From Trebonia sp963836195 (GTDB lineage Bacteria; Actinomycetota; Actinomycetes; Streptosporangiales; Streptosporangiaceae), in NCBI GenBank assembly GCA_963836195.1, contig CAWIIX010000033.1:992001-1056000 (forward strand): a stretch of DNA of 64,000 nucleotides, read 5' to 3'. Shown here in pieces: positions 8,652 through 17,553 of this stretch. The notes under the pieces are model-generated. The model was not told the DNA's origin. It worked only from the letters and a program-made list of their open reading frames with translations, and searched no databases. The stretch's first letter is position 1. Each line of letters starts with the position of its first letter. Position numbers and translations under genes: made by a program.

Positions 8652-9545
8652 GTGGGAGCGATCGTCTTCGCGTTGCTGGCCGCGCTGTGCAACGCGGTCA
8701 GCGTGCTGACGCGGCACGTCGCGAGCACGGCCGACCCGGACCGCCCGAGCGGGTTCCGGCTGGTCGGCTACCTGCTGCGCAACCCCCGGTGGCTGGCCGG
8801 GTCGGCCGCGCAGGTGGGCGCGTTCGGGTTCCAGGCGGTGGCCCTGCAACTCGGCCAGCTCTCCGTCGTCCAGCCGCTGCTCGTCACCGAGCTGGTCATG
8901 GCGCTGGCGCTGCGGCAGGTATTCGTGCACCAGGAGATCGCCTGGGCCGCCTGGGGAGGGGCCGCGGCGACCTGCGCGGGGCTGGCCGTCTTCATCGTCG
9001 CGGCCGAGCCACGCGGCGGCCACTCGGGCCCGACCGGCGGCCACTGGGCGGCGGTGGTGGCGGCCTACGTCGCCGTCGTCGGGTCGCTGATCTTCCTGGC
9101 CAAGGGCGGCTCGCCGTCGCGCCGGGCGGCCCTGTACGGCCTGGCCGGGGGGATCACCTGGGCGCTGGAGGCGACGTTCATCAAGTCAGCGACCGATGAC
9201 CTCGCCCGGGCCGGCCTGTCCGGCCTGTTCGCCAACTGGCCGGTCTACGCGGTGGCGGTGGGCGGAGCGGCGGGCGTGGTCATCGAGCAGGCCGCCCTGC
9301 AGAGCGGGCCGCTGCGGGTGTCGCAGCCGCTGCTGACGATCACCGACCCGATCGTCAGCATCGCGCTCAGCGTCTGGCTGTTCGGCGAGTACTTCGTGCT
9401 CAACCCGCCCCTGTTGGCCGCGGCGGCGGCCGGGTTCGTGGTCATGTGCGGCGGCGTGGTGGTGCTGTCGCTGACCGCGCCCGCCACCGTCGAGGGAGAC
9501 GTCAGCCCGGGCGGGGACGCCGCGACCGTTCGCGATGAGATTTGA
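8652..9545 (+). CDS. DMT (drug/metabolite transporter) superfamily protein
   Basis: 297 aa with about nine or ten transmembrane helices arranged as two related halves, ending in a hydrophilic tail. FGFQAVALQLGQLSVVQPLLVTE and the second-half counterpart (VIEQAALQSGPLRVSQPLLT) show the internal duplication typical of EamA/NIPA-like carriers. It starts at GTG 8652 behind GGAGGGGG. The next gene begins before this one stops (11-bp overlap), so the two are translationally coupled. Substrate unknown; small metabolites or cations are possible. Confidence 0.85.
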   Translation: MGAIVFALLAALCNAVSVLTRHVASTADPDRPSGFRLVGYLLRNPRWLAGSAAQVGAFGFQAVALQLGQLSVVQPLLVTELVMALALRQVFVHQEIAWAAWGGAAATCAGLAVFIVAAEPRGGHSGPTGGHWAAVVAAYVAVVGSLIFLAKGGSPSRRAALYGLAGGITWALEATFIKSATDDLARAGLSGLFANWPVYAVAVGGAAGVVIEQAALQSGPLRVSQPLLTITDPIVSIALSVWLFGEYFVLNPPLLAAAAAGFVVMCGGVVVLSLTAPATVEGDVSPGGDAATVRDEI

Positions 9546-10743
9546 TTTTATGGTTTCGATCTCGTTCAACAGCCTGCTGATCGTCGCCGGCATCTCGGTC
9601 CTGGTCCCGGTCGTGCTCGGGCTGCTGCCCCGGCTGCCGGTCCCGGGCGCGGTGCTGATGGTGCTGGGCGGCATCGTGGTCGGGCCGTCGGTCCTCAACT
9701 GGGCCCGGATCGACGCGCCGGTCGAGGTGCTGAGCGACCTCGGCCTCGGCATCCTGCTGTTCCTGGCCGGGCTTGAGATCGACGTCGATCGGCTCCGCGG
9801 CCCGCTCACCCGGCTGGCGGGGATCGCGTTCGGTTGCTCGGTCGCGCTGGCGGTGCTCTGCGCGGTGCTGTTCTGGCTGCCGGGGCCGGAAACCGAGCCG
9901 GTCCTGCTCGCGATCATCTTCATGTCGACGTCCGCCGGGTTGCTGCTGCCGCTGCTCAAGGACGCGGGGGAGGGGTCGACCGAGTTCGGCCAGCTGATCA
10001 TGACCGCCTCCGCGGTCGCCGAGCTGGTCCCCATCCTGCTGCTGTCGCTGTTGTTCTCGGCCGACTCGGAGACGCCAGCCGACAAGATCGTGTCGCTGGT
10101 GGTCTTCCTCGCCCTGCTGGCGCTGATCGGGCTGGCGGTGTCCCGGGTCCGCCGGCTGCACCGGCTCGACCGGATGCTCGACCGGCTCGAGGCGCGCAGC
10201 GGCCAGCTTCGGCTGCGGGCGGCGCTGACGCTGGCGCTCGCGTGCGGGCTGCTGGCCTACCGGTTCGGCTTCGCGTCGATCCTCGGCTCGTTCGCGGCCG
10301 GGCTGCTGGTCCGGATCGTCGAGAGCTCGCGGGGCGAGCCGAACAAGGAGTTCCTGATCAAGCTGGACGGGATCGGGTTCGGCTTCCTGATCCCCATCTT
10401 CTTCGTCGCCACCGGCGTCGCCTTCCAACTCAAAGGCCTCGAAAAGCAGCCGGGGGCGCTCGCGGAGGTCCCGCTGTTCCTGCTCGCGCTGCTAGTCGCC
10501 CGGGGCGTGCCCGCGCTGCTCTACGTCCGCGCGGTCGGCCGCCGCCGGGCCGCCGCAGCCGGCCTGCTGCAGGCCACCTCGCTGACGTTCGTCATCGTGG
10601 CGACGGTCATCGGCCAGCAGACCGGGAAGCTCAGCCCGGCCACGTCGGCCTCCCTGGTCGCAGCCGGCCTGCTGTCGGCCGCCCTCTTCCCAGCCGCCGC
10701 CGGCTGGCTCCTCGCCCGCGGCCGCGCCCGCCCAAGACCGTGA
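9535..10743 (+). CDS. CPA2-family cation:proton antiporter
   Basis: 402 aa, about 12 TM helices, matching the membrane domain of Kef/NapA-type Na+(K+)/H+ antiporters. Helix 1-3 signatures (LGLLPRLPVPGAVLMVLGGIVVGP as separate parts) and LGILLFLAGLEIDVDRLR are characteristic. There is no C-terminal RCK/TrkA-N regulatory domain, so the protein is the short form. It overlaps the DMT gene by 11 bp. An alternative start is ATG 9550. The role is likely ion or pH homeostasis at the cytoplasmic membrane. Confidence 0.9.
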   Translation: MRFDFMVSISFNSLLIVAGISVLVPVVLGLLPRLPVPGAVLMVLGGIVVGPSVLNWARIDAPVEVLSDLGLGILLFLAGLEIDVDRLRGPLTRLAGIAFGCSVALAVLCAVLFWLPGPETEPVLLAIIFMSTSAGLLLPLLKDAGEGSTEFGQLIMTASAVAELVPILLLSLLFSADSETPADKIVSLVVFLALLALIGLAVSRVRRLHRLDRMLDRLEARSGQLRLRAALTLALACGLLAYRFGFASILGSFAAGLLVRIVESSRGEPNKEFLIKLDGIGFGFLIPIFFVATGVAFQLKGLEKQPGALAEVPLFLLALLVARGVPALLYVRAVGRRRAAAAGLLQATSLTFVIVATVIGQQTGKLSPATSASLVAAGLLSAALFPAAAGWLLARGRARPRP

Positions 10744-10921
10744 TCCCCCTAAGCCACGAGGCCACCACCCACGCCGGACGAAGCCCCACCCACTCCGACG
10801 AGGCCCCACCTGGGGATCATGAGGCGGGTGTGGCGAATGCCGAGGATCTGGCCCGGCGGAAGCAATGATCGTGTGCTATTGGGTGCGGCGTTTTCCGCCC
10901 AAAGTCGTCATTGTGTTCCTT
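10744..10921. other. Intergenic stretch, no gene seen
   Basis: Between the antiporter stop and a decayed amidohydrolase remnant. Nothing here reads as a conserved protein. The only structure noticed is a small perfect hairpin just beyond it (GGGTC-TATAC-GACCC, 10926-10940), which has no T-tract. Confidence 0.5.
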
Positions 10922-11208
10922 TTAGGGGTCTATACGACCCGAAATGCACACGATGACCTGTATGTCCGCTCCGGCTTGGTGCACGTGGTGACCGTGAGAA
11001 CAGTGTGCCATTGCCCGGCGGCCGGACCGAGGATCTCGTGTCGCTGGCGTAGGCGACGGGCCGTAACCCCGATCCTGTAGCCGACAGGCTCTAACACCGA
11101 CCTCGTCCTCTCCCAAGCCCGCTACGCGAGCCCGGGCATCAACCGCTTGGCGTTCCGGTGCGCGATGGCCGGGTTGAGCACGTGCTCCTCGATCGTGACG
11201 AGCCTCAT
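10922..11208 (-). pseudogene. Decayed amidohydrolase-2 (PF04909-like) remnant
   Basis: An ATG at 11208 overlaps the stop of the upstream amidohydrolase (TGATG) and starts a 28-codon frame, MRLVTIEEHVLNPAIAHRN..., closely resembling the N-terminus of metal-dependent TIM-barrel amidohydrolases. It is cut by TAG at 11122. In another frame, fragments such as RLQDRGYG and QAGADIQVIVCISGRID continue, recalling the next part of that family (LQDxGxGR, AGIDVQVLS). The rest of a ~330-aa enzyme is missing. The tight coupling implies it was the last gene of the catabolic operon. Confidence 0.5.
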
Positions 11209-12290
11209 CACGCCTCTCCGGTCCCGGCCGGCACGCCGGCGACCGGCCGGCCGCCGCACCACACCGCGGTGATGTTGCCGATCGCGCTGATGTCCTGGGC
11301 GGGATCGTCGTCGATGAGCACCAGGTCGGCCCGCTTGCCGGGGGCAATGACCCCGCGGTCGGCCAGCCCGAACTGCTGGGCGGCGCCGCCCGTGGCCGAC
11401 CACAGCGCCTCGAACGCGGACAGGCCCGCGTCCACCAGCAGCTCCAGCTCGTGGTGGAGGCTGGTGCCGTATGGCGGCGACGCGGGCGCGGACGGCGCCT
11501 GGTTGGCGTCGGTTCCGGCCAGGATCGTGACGCCCGCCCGGTGCCACCGCCCGACGGTGGCGCGGGCGGCGTCGTAGGAGACCGGCGCGACCCCGGCCAG
11601 CCGGGCGACGATCGCCTCCATCATCGTCAGGGTCGGCACGATGACCTGCCCGCCCGCCCGGGTCACGCGCGCCTCGTCGTCCGACAGCGGCCGGTCGATC
11701 GGCGCGTGGGTGAGCACGTCCACGCCGGCCGCCTGCGCCAGCAGCACCGCGCCGGAGTTGGCGGCGTGGGCGATCGTGCGCAGGCCGTGGGCGTGGGCGG
11801 CCTCGACCAGGGCCCGGACGGTGGCCTCGTCGAAGCCGGGCGGATCGACGATGATCTTGATGTAGTCGACGCCCTCGGCCACCCGCTGGGCGACGTACGC
11901 CTTGGCCTCGTCGGGGTCGGCCACCAGGCCCTGCCCCCGCCCCATCCGCTTGGCGTGCGCGCTGGCCGGGTGGGTGGCGCCGGTGCCGCTCGACCGGATG
12001 TCGGTCACGCCGGGGCGGCCGCGCAGCGACGCGATCAGCTCCGACGGCCAGGTGCCCATGTCAAGCCCGGTGGTGACGCCGTTGCGGGCCAGCGCCGCCA
12101 GCGTCGCCTCGTCGGTGAGGTGGATGTGGCAGTCGATCAGCCCGGGCAGCAGCACCCGGCCGTCGCCGTCGAACGTCGCCGCCCCGGCCGGGTCGGTCCC
12201 GATCCGGTCGCCGTCGATGACGACGGTCGCGGGCTCGAGCAGCCCCCGTCCGTCGAACACCCGCACGTTGGTCAGCGCGATCTTGTCCAC
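11208..12290 (-). CDS. Amidohydrolase-family metal-dependent hydrolase
   Basis: 360 aa. The N-terminal strand region ends in LLPGLIDCHIHL, where HIH supplies the first two metal ligands (residues ~56-58). Other expected ligand segments are IKII (a possible lysine position), AHAANS, THAPIDRP and GTDANQAP (catalytic Asp). The C-terminus has the family's GVIAPGKRADLVLIDDDP signature. It belongs to the imidazolonepropionase/prolidase-like branch, hydrolysing C-N bonds of cyclic amides or peptides. GTG start; 19-bp overlap with the FAD monooxygenase. The substrate in this aromatic cluster is unknown. Confidence 0.88.
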   Translation of the reverse strand: MDKIALTNVRVFDGRGLLEPATVVIDGDRIGTDPAGAATFDGDGRVLLPGLIDCHIHLTDEATLAALARNGVTTGLDMGTWPSELIASLRGRPGVTDIRSSGTGATHPASAHAKRMGRGQGLVADPDEAKAYVAQRVAEGVDYIKIIVDPPGFDEATVRALVEAAHAHGLRTIAHAANSGAVLLAQAAGVDVLTHAPIDRPLSDDEARVTRAGGQVIVPTLTMMEAIVARLAGVAPVSYDAARATVGRWHRAGVTILAGTDANQAPSAPASPPYGTSLHHELELLVDAGLSAFEALWSATGGAAQQFGLADRGVIAPGKRADLVLIDDDPAQDISAIGNITAVWCGGRPVAGVPAGTGEA

Positions 12291-13993
12291 GTGGTCTCCG
12301 CTCCCTGTCGGCCGCCGAGCATGGCCACGGTCGTGTCGAGGAATTCGGTCTCGGCTGGTTGATCTGGTCCGGGGGCGGGCCAGACCGCCGCCACCACCTG
12401 GTCGGGCCGCACGACGATCAGCTCAGCGCCCAGTCGCCGCATCAGCGCCGGTTCGAGCGTGGTCACGGTGACCGGCAGCCCGGCCGCCGCGGCGGCGCGG
12501 CCCGCCCGCGCCGCCATGCCCCCGTCGGCCGCCAGGATCGCGTGCGCGCCGGTGACCAGGTCGAGCGTGGATGCCTGGGCAGATACCCACTGATGGGGGA
12601 GGCGGCCCCCCGGGACGGCGCAATCGGCCCCGGCTTCGGGCGCAACCGGCGCTGCCTGCAGGACGGGGGAGTCCGCGTAGCGGTGGCGGAGGACCAGGTC
12701 GGTGCTGAAGTACTCGGCCCGCTTGGTCTGCTCGATCCGGCGGGCGGCGGCCGACCGGGCGCGGTCGCCGTCGGGGCCGGGCCGGTCGAGGCCGTCGTCG
12801 AGCAGTTCCGGCGCCAATGTCGCCATGTTCGCGGTGGCCTCGTCGATCACCCGCCGGTGCAACGGCCGGCGTTCGGCCTCGTACGAGTCGAGCAGCCCCG
12901 GACCGCCCCATCCGGCCAGTACCGCCGCGAGCTTCCAGCCCAGATCGACCGCGTCGCCGATGCCGGTGTTGAGGCCGTGGCCGCCGAACGGGGGGTTGAG
13001 GTGGGCGGCGTCGCCGACCAGGAACACCCGCCCGCTCCGGCACCGGTCCACCAGCTCCATCCGCGCCGTCCACGGGTCGGTGCTGACCACCTCGACCGGG
13101 AGTTCGCGTCCGAGCGCCCCGCCGATCAGCCGCGCGGGGTTGAAATCGGCCGACCGGCCGTCGACCCCGAACGCGATTAGCCACCACAGGCCGTCGCGGT
13201 CGATCGGCCCCATCATCCCCGGCGTCTGCCGGTTGAGCAGCCAGGTCTGCACGGCGGGCGGGTGCGGGACGACGCGGGCGAGCTCCCGGCTGCGAAACAC
13301 CAGGCCGGTGTTGGGCCGCAGCGCCGTCGCCCCGACGTACTGGGCGCCGATCTGCTCGCGGACGACGCTGCGGGCGCCGTCCGCTCCGACCACGTACTCG
13401 GCCGTCACCGGGATCGCGTTCCCGGCCGGGTCGAGCAGGGTGGCGCGCACGGGTCCGTCACCGCCACCCCCGTCCCCGTCCCCGTCACTCGGCCTGGCTG
13501 TGTCCAGGCTCCGCAGCCGCCAGCCCAGCCGCAGGTCCACCGTCGGCAGCTCGGTCACGACCTCGCGCAGCACCTCCTCGAGCACGTACTGCGGCATCTG
13601 CTGACCGCGCTCGGGCGAGTCGCCGTCGTCCGCGAGCCCGAGCACCCCGGTGAACCGGGTGATCTCCCGGCCGAGGAAGGACGTGCAGAAGGAGACGTCC
13701 TGCGACCAGGAGACCGGCAGCGGCGCGGCCGCCCGCAGCCGTCCGGCCAGACCCCAGCGGCGCGCGTGCTCCATCGTGCGCGCGTTGAGCGTCTTGGCCC
13801 GCGGCCGCAGCCGGGTCGGCTGCGGCCGGGGCTCGACCACCACGCACTCGACTCCCCGCAGGCCAAGCTCGACCGCCAGCGCCAGGCCGACCGGGCCGCC
13901 CCCGGCGATCAGTACCGGCGTGTCGCGAATGCGCGCCGCCTCGACACTCGACGGCCCCCGGCCGGACGGCTCCGCGCTGGACGGCCGTGTCAT
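12272..13993 (-). CDS. FAD-dependent aromatic monooxygenase (PheA/TfdB-like)
   Basis: 573 aa, usual for class A flavin hydroxylases with a thioredoxin-like C-terminal domain. It has the FAD-binding GxGxxG-type motif VLIAGGGPVGLALAVELG near residue 30, a DG motif (VGADGARSVVREQIG) and the GD motif VFLVGDAAHLNPPFGGHGLN. These enzymes use NAD(P)H and O2 to hydroxylate phenols. The next gene along encodes an amidohydrolase, and an extradiol-type VOC dioxygenase lies upstream in the operon, so a route hydroxylating and opening an aromatic ring is plausible. The start ATG is 4 bp from the preceding stop. Confidence 0.92.
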   Translation of the reverse strand: MTRPSSAEPSGRGPSSVEAARIRDTPVLIAGGGPVGLALAVELGLRGVECVVVEPRPQPTRLRPRAKTLNARTMEHARRWGLAGRLRAAAPLPVSWSQDVSFCTSFLGREITRFTGVLGLADDGDSPERGQQMPQYVLEEVLREVVTELPTVDLRLGWRLRSLDTARPSDGDGDGGGGDGPVRATLLDPAGNAIPVTAEYVVGADGARSVVREQIGAQYVGATALRPNTGLVFRSRELARVVPHPPAVQTWLLNRQTPGMMGPIDRDGLWWLIAFGVDGRSADFNPARLIGGALGRELPVEVVSTDPWTARMELVDRCRSGRVFLVGDAAHLNPPFGGHGLNTGIGDAVDLGWKLAAVLAGWGGPGLLDSYEAERRPLHRRVIDEATANMATLAPELLDDGLDRPGPDGDRARSAAARRIEQTKRAEYFSTDLVLRHRYADSPVLQAAPVAPEAGADCAVPGGRLPHQWVSAQASTLDLVTGAHAILAADGGMAARAGRAAAAAGLPVTVTTLEPALMRRLGAELIVVRPDQVVAAVWPAPGPDQPAETEFLDTTVAMLGGRQGAETTWTRSR

Positions 13994-13997
13994 CCGG

Positions 13998-16346
13998 CTA
14001 CCGACCGACCAGGGTCATAGCCGCGTCGACGATCGAGCCGGTGTCGATGTGGTGGATGCGGTAGGCGTCGTCGAGGCCGGAGGACTGCCCGAAGTCGCTG
14101 ACACCGAGGCAGCGGATCCGGTCGCCCCGCGCGCCGGCCAGGAAGGCGAGCGTGTGCGGATGGCCGTCAAGCACGGTGACCAGCGGCGCCGGGTGGCTGG
14201 CGGGGAACAGCTCGTCGACCACGTTGCCGCCCACCCCGGGCTCCCGCCGCCCGCGCTGCTGGAACGAACGGAAGACGAGGTCCGGGCTGGTCAGGCACAC
14301 GACGCCCGCGTTCACGGCGGCCTGGCCGAGCGCGTTCGCGGCGGCGACGACCTCGGGCATGATCGCGCCCACGCCGACCAGCGTGACGTCCTCCGCAGCC
14401 AACGCGTGCGCCGCCGGCAGCCGGTAGCCGCCCGCCCGGGCCTGCTGCCGACGCCGCTCGACCAGCGCCGGTTCGGCCGGCACCTGGGCCAGCGCGGGGT
14501 CGATCGGGCGGGTGCTCAGCCGGAAGTACGACGACGTGCCGCCGGGCACGCCGACCCGCTCCATCGCGTGCAGCAGGCACCACTCGAGGTCCTGGGCGAA
14601 GGCGGGCTCCCAGGCGATGCAGCCGGGCTGCTCGAGGCCGATCGACGGGGTGGTGACCGACTGGTGCGCGCCGCCCTCGGGCGCCAGGGTGACGCCGGAC
14701 GGGGTGCCGACCAGGATCGACTGGCCGCCCGAGTAGATGCCGTACGACCAGGGCTCGAGCGCTCGGGAGACGAACGGGTCGTACAGCGTCGCGATCGGAA
14801 TCAGGCGCTCGCCCCACCGGGACCAGGTCGCGCCGAGCTCGCCGAGCAGCGACACCAGGTTGACCTCGGCGATGCCGAGCTCGATGTGCTGGCCGTTGCT
14901 GACCTCGCGCCACCGCAGCACTCGCTCGGAGTCGTCGGCGAACCAGTCGTGCCGGTCCCGCACCGACCACACCCCGGTCTTGTTGATCCAGCCGCCGAGG
15001 TTGGTCGACGAGGCGACGTCGGGGCTGCAGGTGACCACCCGCGCGGCCGCCTCCGGGGCGTCGTGCGCGAGGTCGGCCAGGAAGCGGCCCAGGGCGGCCT
15101 GGGTGGAGACCGGCTTGCGGTGCGGGTGGCCGAGCTCGGCTGGGACGCTGATCGGGCGCGGCAGCGCGACCGGGTCCCGGCGCAGCTGCCGTGCGCGGTC
15201 CTCGCACAGCCGGCCGGCTGGCGAGCCGGGGTCGAACCGCTGCCACGGCCGGGCCGGGTCCACCCCCGAGGCCGCCGCCAGCGCCTGCATCTGGGCGGCG
15301 GTCAGCAGCGCCGAGTGGTTGTTCGGGTGCCCCTCGGTCGGCAGCCCGCGGCCCTTGATCGTGTACGCGAAGACGATCGTGGGCCGGTGCGAATCGACCC
15401 CGCGGAAGGTGTCGACCAGCAGCCCGAGGTCATGCCCGCCGAGATCGCGGATCGCGGCCGCCAGCTCGGCCGGGTCGATGCCGGCGAGCAGGGCGCGGAG
15501 CTGGTCGCTGCCGTGGGCGCCGATGATGCGGTCGGCGATCTCGGCCGGGCGCACCCGCAGCATGCGCTGGTACTCCTCGTTCGGCATCGTCTCAAGCCGC
15601 GCGCGCAGCTCCTGGCCGCCCTCGCGCTGGAACAGCCCGCTGATCAGGCGTCCCCACTTGATCGTCAGCACCTGCCAGCCGGCCGCCGCGAACATGCCCT
15701 GCAGCCGCTCGATCTGGATGTCGGGGACGACCCGGTCCAGCGACTGCCGGTTCAGGTCCACCACCCACAGCAGTTCCCCCAGCTGGGCCACGGCCGGGTC
15801 GGCGACCGCCTCCCAGATCGCGCCCTCGTCAAGCTCGGCGTCGCCCAGCAGGCTGATGAAGCGGCCCGCGGACGGGGAGCCGGGGAACTGGGAGGCGACG
15901 TACCGGTGCGCGACCGCCGCCCACAGGGCCGCGGTCGCGCCGATGCCGACCGAGCCGGTCGAGAAGTCGACCGTGTCGGGGTCCTTCAGCCGGGAGGGGT
16001 AGGACTGCAGCCCGCCCTTGGCCCGCAGGGTCGGCAGGTAGGCCTCGTCGAGGTCGCCGAGCAGGTAGTTGACGGCGTGCAGCACCGGGGAGGCGTGCGG
16101 CTTGACCGAGACCCGGTCCAGCGGCGTGAGCTCGGCGAACCAGAGCGCGGTCATGATGTCGACCATCGAGGCGCTCGACGCCTGGTGGCCGCCGACCTTG
16201 ACCCCCGAGCTGTTCGGGCGGCCGGCGTTGGCCGCGTCGACGATCGCCGCCGACAGCCACAGCACCCGCTGCGCGATAGCGCGCAGCACGCCCTCGTCGT
16301 ACGCAGGGCGGGGGGCCGCGGCGGTGGGATGGGCGCTCGAAATCAT
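13998..16346 (-). CDS. Thiamine-diphosphate enzyme, homodimeric E1/transketolase-like
   Basis: 782 aa. The N-terminal TPP-binding half has SSGVKVGGHQASSASMVDI as separate motifs, FSTGSVGIGATAA and the GDAELDEGAIWEA motif (GDG...N type). Pyrimidine-binding and C-terminal transketolase domains follow (ELGIAEVNLVS, FRLSTRPIDP). The layout resembles AceE-type pyruvate dehydrogenase E1 but is shorter than its ~890 aa. No lipoyl-E2 or E3 gene is nearby, so it may act alone on a 2-oxo acid or a sugar-like ring-cleavage product. GAAGGA precedes the ATG. Confidence 0.85.
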   Translation of the reverse strand: MISSAHPTAAAPRPAYDEGVLRAIAQRVLWLSAAIVDAANAGRPNSSGVKVGGHQASSASMVDIMTALWFAELTPLDRVSVKPHASPVLHAVNYLLGDLDEAYLPTLRAKGGLQSYPSRLKDPDTVDFSTGSVGIGATAALWAAVAHRYVASQFPGSPSAGRFISLLGDAELDEGAIWEAVADPAVAQLGELLWVVDLNRQSLDRVVPDIQIERLQGMFAAAGWQVLTIKWGRLISGLFQREGGQELRARLETMPNEEYQRMLRVRPAEIADRIIGAHGSDQLRALLAGIDPAELAAAIRDLGGHDLGLLVDTFRGVDSHRPTIVFAYTIKGRGLPTEGHPNNHSALLTAAQMQALAAASGVDPARPWQRFDPGSPAGRLCEDRARQLRRDPVALPRPISVPAELGHPHRKPVSTQAALGRFLADLAHDAPEAAARVVTCSPDVASSTNLGGWINKTGVWSVRDRHDWFADDSERVLRWREVSNGQHIELGIAEVNLVSLLGELGATWSRWGERLIPIATLYDPFVSRALEPWSYGIYSGGQSILVGTPSGVTLAPEGGAHQSVTTPSIGLEQPGCIAWEPAFAQDLEWCLLHAMERVGVPGGTSSYFRLSTRPIDPALAQVPAEPALVERRRQQARAGGYRLPAAHALAAEDVTLVGVGAIMPEVVAAANALGQAAVNAGVVCLTSPDLVFRSFQQRGRREPGVGGNVVDELFPASHPAPLVTVLDGHPHTLAFLAGARGDRIRCLGVSDFGQSSGLDDAYRIHHIDTGSIVDAAMTLVGR

Positions 16347-16382
16347 GGGTGTTCCTTCGTTCGGATGTGCGATGAGCCGAGG

Positions 16383-16856
16383 CTAACCGACGGCGGCGTG
16401 CTCGCGGCCGCGGACGATCTCCTCATAGGCAAGCCTGACATCCCCGGCCACCGCCTGCGCGGCCGGGACGTCGCGGCCCCCGGCCAGCAGCTGCAACAGC
16501 GCCCACCCGCGCGTCTCCGGCGGCACCTGGTCGCCCCGCGCGGCGACCAGGGCGTGGAAGTGCCGGAAGTTCTCTCCGAAGGAGAGCAGGTAGACGGCGG
16601 GCGCGCCGGTGACCCGCTCGACCGCGCTGACCAGATCGTGCGCGCGACGGCCGAAGGCCGCCGTCTCCTCCTCGTCCAGGCCGGTCAGCCTCTCCGCGTG
16701 GCGGCGGGCGCGCAGGAAGAACCAGCCCGGGACCTCGTACCCCGGCGCCACCTCGGCCGCCCACAGCTCGTCGAGGAACACCCGCCCGGCCGGGTCGGAC
16801 TCCTCCATCGAGCAGATCAGGCAGGAACCGTCGGCCACGTCAGCCGCATCGGCCAC
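16383..16856 (-). CDS. HIT-like (histidine triad) family protein
   Basis: 157 aa. CLIC near the N-terminus, a middle region with GWFFLRARRHAERL, and FGENFRHFHALVAAR, a degenerate histidine-triad (HxHxH-like, here H-F-H), suggest the nucleotide hydrolase/transferase fold. Several of the triad positions differ from canonical Ap4A hydrolases, so catalysis is uncertain. GTG start one base after the dioxygenase stop. A 16-bp repeat (CGGCCACGTCAGCCGC) occurs twice across this junction. Its presence inside a catabolic operon is unexplained. Confidence 0.7.
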   Translation of the reverse strand: MADAADVADGSCLICSMEESDPAGRVFLDELWAAEVAPGYEVPGWFFLRARRHAERLTGLDEEETAAFGRRAHDLVSAVERVTGAPAVYLLSFGENFRHFHALVAARGDQVPPETRGWALLQLLAGGRDVPAAQAVAGDVRLAYEEIVRGREHAAVG

Positions 16857-16857
16857 G

Positions 16858-17424
16858 TCAGCCGCCCATCAGCACGCCGAGCGGGTTGGGCAGGTCCGCC
16901 TTGAGCGCCCAGGCCCGGTCCGACAGCTCCTCGACGCTCGCGCCCGCCCGCCGGGCGGCCAGCAACTCCTCGGGGTCGAAGGCGGGGCCGACCGAGTCGG
17001 CCGCGTACTCGGCGCCGAGCATGTAGCCGGTGGCCTGGTCCGGCTCGGCGAACCGGTCGATCTGCAGCTCCACGAAGTTGCGGTCCGGGTCCTGGTAGTA
17101 CATCGAGGTGGTGACCCCGTGGGCGATGCACACGGCCGGGGTGATCCCGGCGTCGCGCAGCATCACGTAGCGCTCGAGCAGCGCGTCGATGCTGTCGAAG
17201 GTGTAGGCCGAGTGGTGCAGCGAGGCGGTGACGGCGGTCTTGGGCTGGAACTCGACCGGCGGGTGCAGCAGCGCGACCCGGTGGTGCTCGTCGTCGAAGG
17301 TGAGGAACGTCAAGGTGGCGTCCTCGTACACCACGTGGGCGTCGAGCACGGTGCAGTACCAGTCGCGCATCGCCTCGTGGTTGGCGGTCTGGAAGACGTT
17401 ATGGGCGAACTTGGGCGTGGACAT
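16858..17424 (-). CDS. VOC-superfamily extradiol-type dioxygenase
   Basis: 188 aa, one vicinal-oxygen-chelate module pair. Candidate metal ligands are His near the N-terminus (FAHNVF), His in LHHSAYTF and Glu in NFVELQID, the 2-His-1-carboxylate set of extradiol dioxygenases. A DPDRNFVELQ segment is typical of biphenyl-2,3-diol and catechol dioxygenase relatives. GGAGGAG lies 8 nt before the ATG. It is the first gene of the leftward operon and is divergent from the GntR regulator. The same frame stays open far upstream (to 18891) only by chance. Confidence 0.85.
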   Translation of the reverse strand: MSTPKFAHNVFQTANHEAMRDWYCTVLDAHVVYEDATLTFLTFDDEHHRVALLHPPVEFQPKTAVTASLHHSAYTFDSIDALLERYVMLRDAGITPAVCIAHGVTTSMYYQDPDRNFVELQIDRFAEPDQATGYMLGAEYAADSVGPAFDPEELLAARRAGASVEELSDRAWALKADLPNPLGVLMGG

Positions 17425-17478
17425 GATCGATCTCCTCCGGCTCCGCTGCCAGGCGTGCTGTGGGTCACACGATAGGCC

Positions 17479-17520
17479 TGATATGTGATAACAGTCAAGG
17501 ATTGATATTTTTGATATCGT
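17479..17520. promoter_or_regulatory. Operator region between dioxygenase operon and GntR gene
   Basis: The 129-bp divergent spacer is AT-rich against a GC-rich background. GATAT (17504-17508), TTTTG, ATATC (17514-17518) form a perfect inverted repeat, and TGATAT occurs three times within about 40 bp. This is the most likely binding site for the adjacent GntR regulator, controlling both directions. The assignment rests on position and symmetry. Confidence 0.5.
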
Positions 17521-17553
17521 CGCTCCAGCATCATCGAGCGAAGGGGAGCGGAC

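Noticed and set aside
13650..16904. A very long rightward open frame (over 1,000 codons) through the aromatic operon
   Set aside because: It is the complement of the FAD monooxygenase, TPP enzyme and HIT genes, Arg/Gly/Val-rich without motifs; a GC-driven shadow.
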